From Methylobacterium phyllostachyos (GTDB lineage: Bacteria; Pseudomonadota; Alphaproteobacteria; Rhizobiales; Beijerinckiaceae): a DNA stretch of 64,000 nucleotides. How positions within the stretch are numbered: position 1 is the first letter of the stretch; the number at the start of each line of letters is the position of its first letter. The position numbers and the translations under genes are program-made. The notes under the pieces were generated by a model that saw nothing but the letters and a program-made list of their open reading frames with translations, was not told the origin of the DNA and did not search any database. Location: the NCBI RefSeq assembly GCF_900103445.1, contig NZ_FNHS01000013.1, positions 150,566-214,565 of the forward strand, in the 5' to 3' direction. Shown here piece by piece: positions 1 through 6,763 of the stretch.

Positions 1-90
1 TGGAACGGCAACAACGCCACCTGCTGCATGTTCATGATGGCGGTGTTCGGCCTGCGCCTGCGGACGCGCTACGCCCTGGCCGTGGGCTGA
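1..90 (+). CDS. C-terminal end of an unidentified protein (partial)
   Basis: An open frame enters from the left edge and stops with TGA at 88-90, giving the last 29 residues of a protein. The tail contains a Cys-Cys pair, several Met residues and a hydrophobic stretch (MFMMAVFGL), then Arg-rich residues, so it could be the end of a membrane or metal-handling protein. Too little is present to name it. It runs towards the LysR gene, whose stop lies 16 bp away on the other strand. It could also be a chance open frame at the edge. Confidence 0.45.
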   Translation, partial: WNGNNATCCMFMMAVFGLRLRTRYALAVG

Positions 91-106
91 GGGCAGATCG
101 CCCGGC

Positions 107-1012
107 TCACGCAACGCGGCCGCGTTCGGCGAGGAAGTCGAGGAGCGCGCGGACCCGCGCCGGCACGGGACCGCCCTGGCCGACATGGACCGCGTGGAAA
201 GCTTCCCGGTCCCCGGGATTGAGCGGCTCCAGGACCGGGACGAGGCGGCCGGCCGCGATATCCGCCCGCACGGTGAAACGCGTGAGCCGCGCGAGCCCGT
301 TGCCGGTCAGCGCCAACTGGCGCAGCGCCTCGCCGTCGCTCGCCTGTACGCGCCCGTTGACGGGTACGAGAACCGTGGCGTCGCCCTGCCGCATCGGCCA
401 GCCCTCGACCGTACGGACGTAGCCCAGACCAATCCGGTTGTGGCCGTCGAGATCCGCCACCGTCTCCGGTCGGCCGAAGCGCTCGAGATAGGCCAGCGCG
501 CCGACGATCACCATCCCGGTCTCGCCGAGCTTGCGCGCAACGAGCTGGGATTGCTTCAACCCCCCGGCGCGCACCGCCACGTCGGTCCGCTCCGCCAGGA
601 GATCGACGACCCGGTCGGTCTGCACGAGATCGAGGGTGACGCCCGGATAGCGGTCCTGGAAGTCCGGTAGGATCGGCGCCAGCACGTGCGTCGCGTAGGA
701 CGCGCTGGTCGTGAGCCGGATCCGGCCGACCGGCTGCTCCCCGGCCCGCGCCCCCCCTTCCGCCTCCTCGATATCGGCCAGGATCCGGGTCGCCCGTTCG
801 TAGAAGGTGCAGCCCTCCGGCGTGAGCTGGAAGGCCCGCGTCGAGCGGTTGACCAGCCGGGCTCCGAGCCGCGCCTCCAGTCGGGCGACGAGCTTGCTCA
901 CCGCGGAGGGCGTCATGCGCCTGGCCCGCGCGGCCGCCGAGAACCCGCCCTGTTCGACCACGCAGACGAACACGTCCATCTCGCCGGCGCGGTTGATCTC
1001 AGAGCGGGGCAT
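107..1012 (-). CDS. LysR-family transcriptional regulator
   Basis: A 301-residue protein of normal LysR length. Residues about 10-70 form the winged helix-turn-helix (FSAAARARRMTPSAVSKLV, then a wing with LVNRSTRAFQLTPEG). The rest is the periplasmic-binding-protein-like effector domain (about 95-295). An alternative start at the internal Met of MDVFVCVVEQGG would remove 11 residues. It is divergent from the aldo/keto reductase at 1154 across a 141-bp gap. By the usual LysR logic it probably controls that gene and itself. The effector is unknown. Confidence 0.9.
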   Translation of the reverse strand: MPRSEINRAGEMDVFVCVVEQGGFSAAARARRMTPSAVSKLVARLEARLGARLVNRSTRAFQLTPEGCTFYERATRILADIEEAEGGARAGEQPVGRIRLTTSASYATHVLAPILPDFQDRYPGVTLDLVQTDRVVDLLAERTDVAVRAGGLKQSQLVARKLGETGMVIVGALAYLERFGRPETVADLDGHNRIGLGYVRTVEGWPMRQGDATVLVPVNGRVQASDGEALRQLALTGNGLARLTRFTVRADIAAGRLVPVLEPLNPGDREAFHAVHVGQGGPVPARVRALLDFLAERGRVA

Positions 1013-1153
1013 CGGTCCTTCGCGTCACAGATGCTGTGCTAGCCGGCTGTCTATGGCACCGCCATGGCCCGGTCTATCGCTCAGCGCGGACCGGCTGCCC
1101 CTTTGGCTCGGTACGCCCGGTCCCCCTGCCCGTCGCGCTGAAAGGACTGCACC

Positions 1154-2191
1154 ATGGAATATCGTTCTCTCGGCCGCTCCGGCCTGAAAGTTCCGGTTCT
1201 CAGCTTCGGCGCCGGCACCTTCGGGGGGACGGGGCCGCTGTTCGGCGCCTGGGGCAACACCGGCGCCGAAGAGGCGCGACGGCTGGTCGATATCTGCATC
1301 GAGGCCGGCGTCACCCTGTTCGACACGGCGGATGTGTATTCCCAGGGGGCCTCCGAGGCGGTGCTCGGCGCGGCGCTGAAAGGTCGGCGCGGCCAGGTGC
1401 TGATCTCGACGAAGACCGGTCTGCCCATGGGCGACGGTCCCAACGAGGCCGGCACGTCGCGCCCTCGTCTGATCCGGGCGGTCGAGGACGCCCTGCGGCG
1501 CCTCGGCACCGAGCATATCGACCTCCTCCAGCTGCACGCCTTCGATGCGGCGACGCCCGTCGAGGAGGTGCTGTCCACCCTCGACGCGCTCGTGCGCGCC
1601 GGCAAGGTCCGCTACGTCGGCGTCTCGAACTTCGCCGGCTGGCAGATCATGAAGGCGCTGGCGCTCGCCGACCGGCATGGCTGGCCGCGCTACGTGGCGC
1701 ATCAGGTCTACTACTCGCTGGTCGGGCGGGACTACGAGTGGGATCTGATGCCGCTCGCCGCCGATCAGGGGGTGGGCGCCCTGGTCTGGAGCCCGCTCGG
1801 CTGGGGGCGCCTGACCGGGCGGATCCGGCGGGGAACCCCGCTCCCCGAAGGCAGCCGCCTCCACGAGACCGCGTCTTACGGGCCGCCCGTCGGAGAGGAA
1901 CAGCTCTACCGGGTCGTCGATGCGCTGGAGGCGGTCGCCACCGAGACCGGCCGGAGCGTGCCGCAGGTGGCGCTTAACTGGCTGATCCAGCGGCCCACCG
2001 TCTCCTCCGTGATCATCGGGGCCCGGGACGCGAACCAGCTCCGGGATAACCTCGGCGCGGTCGGATGGACGCTCACGGCCGATCAGATCGCCGCCCTCGA
2101 TGCCGCCAGCGACACCGCGGCGCCCTATCCGCATTTCCCGTATCGTCGGCAGGAGGGCTTCGCGCGCTTGAACCCGCCGATGGTTGGGTAG
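1154..2191 (+). CDS. aldo/keto reductase
   Basis: A 345-residue NADPH-dependent oxidoreductase of the aldo/keto reductase superfamily (TIM barrel, cytosolic). The catalytic tetrad is readable: D57 and Y62 in FDTADVYS, K87 in STKTGL and H128 in LLQLHAFD. The C-terminal cofactor-binding segment (SSVIIGARDANQLRDNL) is also present. The length fits the Tas/YhdN/voltage-gated K+ channel beta-like branch. It starts at ATG 1154 and is divergently paired with a LysR regulator, which probably controls it. The substrate is not predictable; an aldehyde or sugar derivative is typical. Confidence 0.92.
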   Translation: MEYRSLGRSGLKVPVLSFGAGTFGGTGPLFGAWGNTGAEEARRLVDICIEAGVTLFDTADVYSQGASEAVLGAALKGRRGQVLISTKTGLPMGDGPNEAGTSRPRLIRAVEDALRRLGTEHIDLLQLHAFDAATPVEEVLSTLDALVRAGKVRYVGVSNFAGWQIMKALALADRHGWPRYVAHQVYYSLVGRDYEWDLMPLAADQGVGALVWSPLGWGRLTGRIRRGTPLPEGSRLHETASYGPPVGEEQLYRVVDALEAVATETGRSVPQVALNWLIQRPTVSSVIIGARDANQLRDNLGAVGWTLTADQIAALDAASDTAAPYPHFPYRRQEGFARLNPPMVG

Positions 2192-2245
2192 GAGGCTTTC
2201 ACACGAGGCGGCTCAAGAGGCCGTTCGCCTCCCTCGGTCGGTCCG

Positions 2246-3379
2246 TCAGCCCATGGGCGCCGTCTCCCGGGCAAGCCAATCGACCACCGCCTTCAACGCC
2301 GCGCCCTGATCGGCGCCGCCGTCGAGGGCGGCGGTGTAGGCGTCGAGCTGGCCCGCCGCGCTCGAACCATTTCGCGCGATCACCGCGGCATGCGCCACCT
2401 GCGCGGTGCAGCCGAGCGCGGCCGCGTCCTCGGCGATGAGGTCGAGCAGCGCGTCCAGGGCGTCGGCTATGGGAACGGCGCGTCCGGCCGTCTCGTCGAT
2501 CAGCGACGCGCCCGTGCCGTCGCGCTCGGCCCGCCACAGGTTCTCCATCACGAACCCCCGCGAGGCGCCGGTCAGGCCGGCATGGATGTCCGGGCGCCGG
2601 TCGAGCAGACGGACGAGGCAGCGGTAGAGCTGGGCGATGGTCAGGCTGTCATCGAGCCGCGTGCAGCTGTCGGCGACGCGCAGCTCCAGGGTCGGGTATC
2701 GAATCGACGGACGGATGTGCCACCAGAAATACGTCGGATCGGGTACAGCTCCCGCTGCCGTCATGACCCGGACATAGCGGGCATAGTCGGCATCGTCGTC
2801 GAACAGTTCGGGGAGGCCAGTGCGGGGCAACTCGGCATAGGCCCGCAGCCGGTAGCCGTGGAGGCCGGTGCGACGGCGATCGTAGAACGGCGAGGAGGTC
2901 GAGAGGGCCAGCAGCAGCGGCAGGAACGGGTAGATCCGGCGCATGATGTCGATGCGCCCTTCTGGGCGCGGCACCTCGACATGGACGTGCATGCCGGCAA
3001 CCACGGAGCGACGCCCGGTGATCTGAAGGTCGTCCATCATCCCGCGGTAGCGCGGTTTGTCCGTCTCCTTCTGGACAGACCAGACGGCGGTAGGGTGCGT
3101 ACCGGCGGCGAACAGCTTGAGCCCGTGCGCGCGGGCGGTCGTCTGGAGCTTGGCGCGTAGGTCGCCGAGCGCCGCCCGAGCCTCATCGACGCTCGCCGTC
3201 GGCTTCGAACAGATCTCCACCTCGTTCTCGAGGAGTTCCCGCTCGACCGAGCCCAGGCGTTTCGCTGCGTCGTGAAATCCCTGGATCGAACTGCGCGGCG
3301 CGCCCCGCGAACGGGCGCTGGCCAGGAAGAACTCCTCTTCGATCCCGAACTTGAAGTCGTGGCCCGACCGCTGCGCCAT
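2246..3379 (-). CDS. carboxylate-amine ligase, YbdK/GCS2 family
   Basis: A 377-residue member of the GCS2 family of ATP-dependent carboxylate-amine ligases, related to E. coli YbdK, which has weak glutamate-cysteine ligase activity. The start is placed at ATG 3379, because the next residues (HDFKFGIEEEFFLAS) are the conserved N-terminus of this family. The open frame continues 34 residues upstream without family features. Other visible blocks are the HVHVEVP metal/ATP segment and PTLELRVADSCTRLDD. It is monocistronic. Whether it makes gamma-glutamylcysteine or another conjugate cannot be told from sequence. Confidence 0.88.
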   Translation of the reverse strand: MAQRSGHDFKFGIEEEFFLASARSRGAPRSSIQGFHDAAKRLGSVERELLENEVEICSKPTASVDEARAALGDLRAKLQTTARAHGLKLFAAGTHPTAVWSVQKETDKPRYRGMMDDLQITGRRSVVAGMHVHVEVPRPEGRIDIMRRIYPFLPLLLALSTSSPFYDRRRTGLHGYRLRAYAELPRTGLPELFDDDADYARYVRVMTAAGAVPDPTYFWWHIRPSIRYPTLELRVADSCTRLDDSLTIAQLYRCLVRLLDRRPDIHAGLTGASRGFVMENLWRAERDGTGASLIDETAGRAVPIADALDALLDLIAEDAAALGCTAQVAHAAVIARNGSSAAGQLDAYTAALDGGADQGAALKAVVDWLARETAPMG

Positions 3380-3544
3380 CGTGTGGTTCCGATCCCTGGA
3401 CGTGCGACCGCCGGCCACGCGCCTCAGACCGGCACCGCTGCGAAAGCCACAAGGGCCGACACCATGCGCGATCCGGGCCAACTTGCGTGAGGGGCGATCC
3501 TCGGACGTCGCCGGGGGCTGCCGCAGCCAACTCCGCGACCCGGA

Positions 3545-3982
3545 TCAGCCCGCGGCCGCCTCCACCGGCACCGGCCGCGGGCGGCGGTCGTCGCCGATCG
3601 CCACGAAGGTGAAGGTCGCCTCGGTCACCTTCATGGTCGCCTCGCTGGCTCGCTCCCGCCGCCAGACCTCGACCTGGATGCGCAGGGACGAGCGTCCGAC
3701 CTTCACCAGCCACGCGTAGAGGCTGACCTCGTCGCCCACGAAGACCGGGTGGTGGAAGGTGATCGCGTCGACCGCGATGGTGGCGCAGCGCCCCCGCGCC
3801 CGTCGGGCCGCGACGTTGCCGGCAGCCAGATCCATCTGCGCCATCAGCCAGCCGCCGAAGATGTCGCCGGCCGGGTTGGTGTCGGCCGGCATCGCGATGG
3901 TGCGGATCACCGGCGGACCGCGATCGGTCGGTTGGGCGCCCGCCCGCTCGATCGCGCCGTCCGCGCTCTGCGCCTCTGTCAT
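3545..3982 (-). CDS. acyl-CoA thioesterase, YciA/hotdog family
   Basis: A 145-residue single hotdog-fold protein that hydrolyses acyl-CoA thioesters in the cytosol. The family signature NPAGDIFGGWLMAQMD contains the catalytic Asp, followed by the long hotdog strand with AVDAITFHHPVFVGDEV. The start is ATG 3982, giving the normal YciA length; the longer open frame upstream overlaps the quinoprotein gene and is not coding. It lies 56 bp downstream of the quinoprotein gene on the same strand and may be co-transcribed with it, though no functional link is obvious. Confidence 0.92.
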   Translation of the reverse strand: MTEAQSADGAIERAGAQPTDRGPPVIRTIAMPADTNPAGDIFGGWLMAQMDLAAGNVAARRARGRCATIAVDAITFHHPVFVGDEVSLYAWLVKVGRSSLRIQVEVWRRERASEATMKVTEATFTFVAIGDDRRPRPVPVEAAAG

Positions 3983-4038
3983 CGTCCGGATGAGCCCCCG
4001 CCACCGGCTGGAACCCTTCCAAGCAAGCTCGGCCGCGG

Positions 4039-5796
4039 TCAATCGGGCAGCGCGAAGACCAGCAATGCGTCGCCGGTCCCGAAGCCCGACGCCTTGGTGT
4101 AGGAGCTGCCGCCCGCCGCCACCGCCACGTACTGCTTGCCGTCGAGCGCGTAGGTCATGGCCGGCCCGCTGATCCCCGCGCCGCACTGGAAGCGCCAGAG
4201 CACTGTTCCGTCGCGTGTATCGTGGGCGTCGAGATGGCCGTCCTCTTCGCCGGAGAAGACGAGGCCGCCCGCAGTCGCCAGCGTGCCGCCCGACAGCCGG
4301 CTCGCCGCGCGGACCGACCACGCGATCGTGCCGCCGTTCTTCAGATCGACGGCGGTGAGCGTGCTGAAGGACGGTTCGCCCTTGGCCTCGCTGGTCTCGG
4401 TGTAGCGGATCTCCGGCCGACCGGCTGCGGCCGGCACGGTCTTCACCGTGTAGGTCGTCGCCCCGTGGCGAACCTGCACGTAGGCGAGCCGCCCGTCATA
4501 GGCGGTGGGCGGCCACGACACTGCGCCGAGAGGGCCGGGGGCCACCACCGTCCCCTGCGGGGTCGGTGGGGAAAAAAGATTTTTCTGGTCGAGGAGGGGC
4601 GCCGAGCGCTCCAGCAGCTTTCCGGTGGCGCGGTCGTGGACGTAGATCCAGCCGGTCTTGCTGGCCGAGGCCACCGCCTTGGTGCCGTTCGGGCCATCGA
4701 GCAGGAAGGGCGGCGCGGCGACGTCGTAGCCCCACTCGTCGTGCGGCACCTGCTGGTAATACCAGCGCAGCTGGCCGGTCTTCACGTCCAGCGCCACGAG
4801 GCACATCGTGTAGAGGTTGTCGCCCGGCCGCGAGAGGCCGAAATTCTGCGGCGCCGGGTTGCCCGTGCCGAGGAAGATCAGGCCGAGATCCGCGTCGTAG
4901 GCCGGTGTCATCCAGAGCGAGCCGCCGCCGACCCGCCACGCGTCGCGGTTGGCGGGAGCCGCCGCCTTCTCGGCCGCGATGTCCCGATGGAGCGGCGTCC
5001 CGTCGGCGGTTTTCTCGACAAAGCCGCCCTCCCAGCCCTCCGACGGGGTGACATACCAGCGCCAGCGCTCGTCGCCGGTCTTCACATCATAGGCGGCGAG
5101 CCAGCCGCGCCGTCCGTAGCCGCCCTCGATCCCGACCACGGCGCCGCCATCGAGGCCGCCCTGAGCGTCCGCGATATGCAGGCCGTAGCCCGCGCCGGTG
5201 ACGCCGACGATCACCAGCCCGTCGGCGACCAGCGGCGGCATCTTGAAGCCGAGCCGGCTTGACCCCTGCACCGGCTTGCCGCCGAGGGTCGCGGCGAGGC
5301 CCGAAGCAGTCTCGGTCTCGCCCTCCTCCGGGCGGACCGCCTCCTTGTCCCAGACCATCTTGCCGGTCTTGGCGTCGAGGGCGATCAGCCGCCCGTCCAT
5401 TGTCGCCTCGAAGACGAGACCGCCGGAGACCGCGAGCCCGCGGTTCGAGGGTGGCCCGAAGATCTTTTCGGTGCGCGGCGTGTGCGTGTAGGTCCAGAGC
5501 GGTTTGCCGGTCCTGGCGTCGAGGGCCGCGACGTTGTTCTGCGTGGTGGAGAGGTAGAGCGTCCCGTCCACCATGAGGGGCTGGGCCTGGAAATAGCCGG
5601 TGATCCCAGTCTGAAAGATCCAGGCCGGCCGCAGCCGGGCGACGTTGCCGCGGTCGATCTGGGTCAGCTCGGAAAAATTGCGGTTGCTGGGGTCGTGGCC
5701 GAAGGCGGGCCAGGGCGTCTCGGCGGCGGATGCCATGCCGCATGACGCGATCTGCACGAGGCAGGCCAGTGCGGCAGTTTTCGGGGATCGCGGCAA
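4039..5796 (-). CDS. PQQ-dependent alcohol dehydrogenase-like quinoprotein
   Basis: A 585-residue eight-bladed beta-propeller quinoprotein, predicted periplasmic. Residues 1-25 look like a Sec signal peptide (cut near ASA-AE). Tryptophan-docking repeats recur (ALDARTGKPLWTY, ALDAKTGKMVWD, AYDVKTGDERWRW). The active-site region RPGDNLYTM and HDEWGYD resembles methanol/ethanol dehydrogenases, but the Cys-Cys disulfide ring of MxaF-type enzymes is not evident. The start is TTG 5796: it has a GGGAG ribosome site about 10 bases upstream and preserves the signal peptide, and no ATG does both. No cytochrome c or accessory gene is adjacent, so the electron acceptor is unknown. Confidence 0.88.
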   Translation of the reverse strand: MPRSPKTAALACLVQIASCGMASAAETPWPAFGHDPSNRNFSELTQIDRGNVARLRPAWIFQTGITGYFQAQPLMVDGTLYLSTTQNNVAALDARTGKPLWTYTHTPRTEKIFGPPSNRGLAVSGGLVFEATMDGRLIALDAKTGKMVWDKEAVRPEEGETETASGLAATLGGKPVQGSSRLGFKMPPLVADGLVIVGVTGAGYGLHIADAQGGLDGGAVVGIEGGYGRRGWLAAYDVKTGDERWRWYVTPSEGWEGGFVEKTADGTPLHRDIAAEKAAAPANRDAWRVGGGSLWMTPAYDADLGLIFLGTGNPAPQNFGLSRPGDNLYTMCLVALDVKTGQLRWYYQQVPHDEWGYDVAAPPFLLDGPNGTKAVASASKTGWIYVHDRATGKLLERSAPLLDQKNLFSPPTPQGTVVAPGPLGAVSWPPTAYDGRLAYVQVRHGATTYTVKTVPAAAGRPEIRYTETSEAKGEPSFSTLTAVDLKNGGTIAWSVRAASRLSGGTLATAGGLVFSGEEDGHLDAHDTRDGTVLWRFQCGAGISGPAMTYALDGKQYVAVAAGGSSYTKASGFGTGDALLVFALPD

Positions 5797-5870
5797 GCTT
5801 CTACTCCCGGGTGGGGCGTCTGTCGCGCCCGTGCGTGTCGGCTTAACGCTGCGACGCTCGGCGAAGTGCG

Positions 5871-6398
5871 TTACCGGCGCCCTGCCCCGTCGAGCTGCCC
5901 TGGCGTCGCCTGTGCGCCCATCGCCCGGGCCATGTCGGCGGCGCTCTGGCCTGAGGCGTCGCGCCGGTTCGGGTCGGCGCCGTGCTGGAGCAGCAGATCC
6001 ACCATCTCGGTCCGGTCGAACATCGCGGCCGTCATCAGGGCGGTGCGGCTGCCGTCGCCGGTCCCGTCCACCGCGGCCCCGTGCTGGAGCAGCAGCCGCG
6101 CCATCGCGAGATCGTTCTTGAAGGCTGCCCCGGCCAAAGGCGTCTGACCGCGATCGTTGGCGAGTTCCGGGTCGCCACCGGCTTCCAGGATCACTCGGGC
6201 CGCCTCGGCCTGACCGTTATAGGCGGCGAGCATCAATAGGCTGTCGCCCTTGTCGTTGCGCAGGTTCGCCGGCAGCCCCTGCCCGAACAGGTCGGCCAAC
6301 TCCTCCGCGTGGCCCATGCGGGCATATTGGAAGACCCGGGCCGCGAAGGCCAGGGTGTCGTCGTCGAGGGTGGGGCGTGGGTTCGCGTCTGAAGCCAT
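5871..6398 (-). CDS. ankyrin-repeat protein
   Basis: A 175-residue protein made largely of about four ankyrin repeats (residues about 25-160), with the typical pattern DSLLMLAAYNGQAEAARVIL, TPLAGAAFKNDLAMARLLL and TALMTAAMFDRTEMVDLLL. There is no signal peptide or membrane segment, so it is predicted cytosolic and to act through protein-protein contacts. It lies 75 bp downstream of the quinoprotein start on the same strand. Ankyrin repeats give no specific function and no partner can be named from context. Confidence 0.88.
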   Translation of the reverse strand: MASDANPRPTLDDDTLAFAARVFQYARMGHAEELADLFGQGLPANLRNDKGDSLLMLAAYNGQAEAARVILEAGGDPELANDRGQTPLAGAAFKNDLAMARLLLQHGAAVDGTGDGSRTALMTAAMFDRTEMVDLLLQHGADPNRRDASGQSAADMARAMGAQATPGQLDGAGRR

Positions 6399-6536
6399 CG
6401 GGTGCTCGTCTCACAGCCGGATCTGATCCGTGCCGATGCGGTACTGCGGTCCAGCGTTCCCGGGAACAGTTTTGGTGCGATGCTCGTTCCAGCCCCCTAT
6501 CGATGCCTAAACATCCGGCATCTCGGGAGTGTAACG

Positions 6537-6749
6537 ATGCCCCGACCGTTCGAGCCCTATGCCGACGCGTTGCGCACCGCCCGCGAGATCGTGCGCGAAC
6601 AGGCGGGGGCCATCGTGGAATCGGCCGTTCAGGCGAATGCGCAGGCCTACGACGAGGCCTGCAATGGTCTCGTCGTTCGGATCGCGCAGGCGATCGTCGA
6701 TGCCGGTGAGGCCGCCGCCTTGTATCGCCGGGACCACGAGGCCGCGTGA
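6537..6749 (+). CDS. small hypothetical protein
   Basis: A 70-residue, Ala-rich, mostly helical protein without a signal peptide or cysteine-rich motif (one Cys). The start at ATG 6537 is supported by a GGAG ribosome site seven bases upstream (GGGAGTGTAACG). An in-frame ATG at 6402 exists but overlaps the probable divergent promoter region of the ankyrin gene. It ends 14 bp before the convergent uvrB stop. No family is recognised. Confidence 0.5.
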   Translation: MPRPFEPYADALRTAREIVREQAGAIVESAVQANAQAYDEACNGLVVRIAQAIVDAGEAAALYRRDHEAA

Positions 6750-6763
6750 CGCATCGGCGGCGG

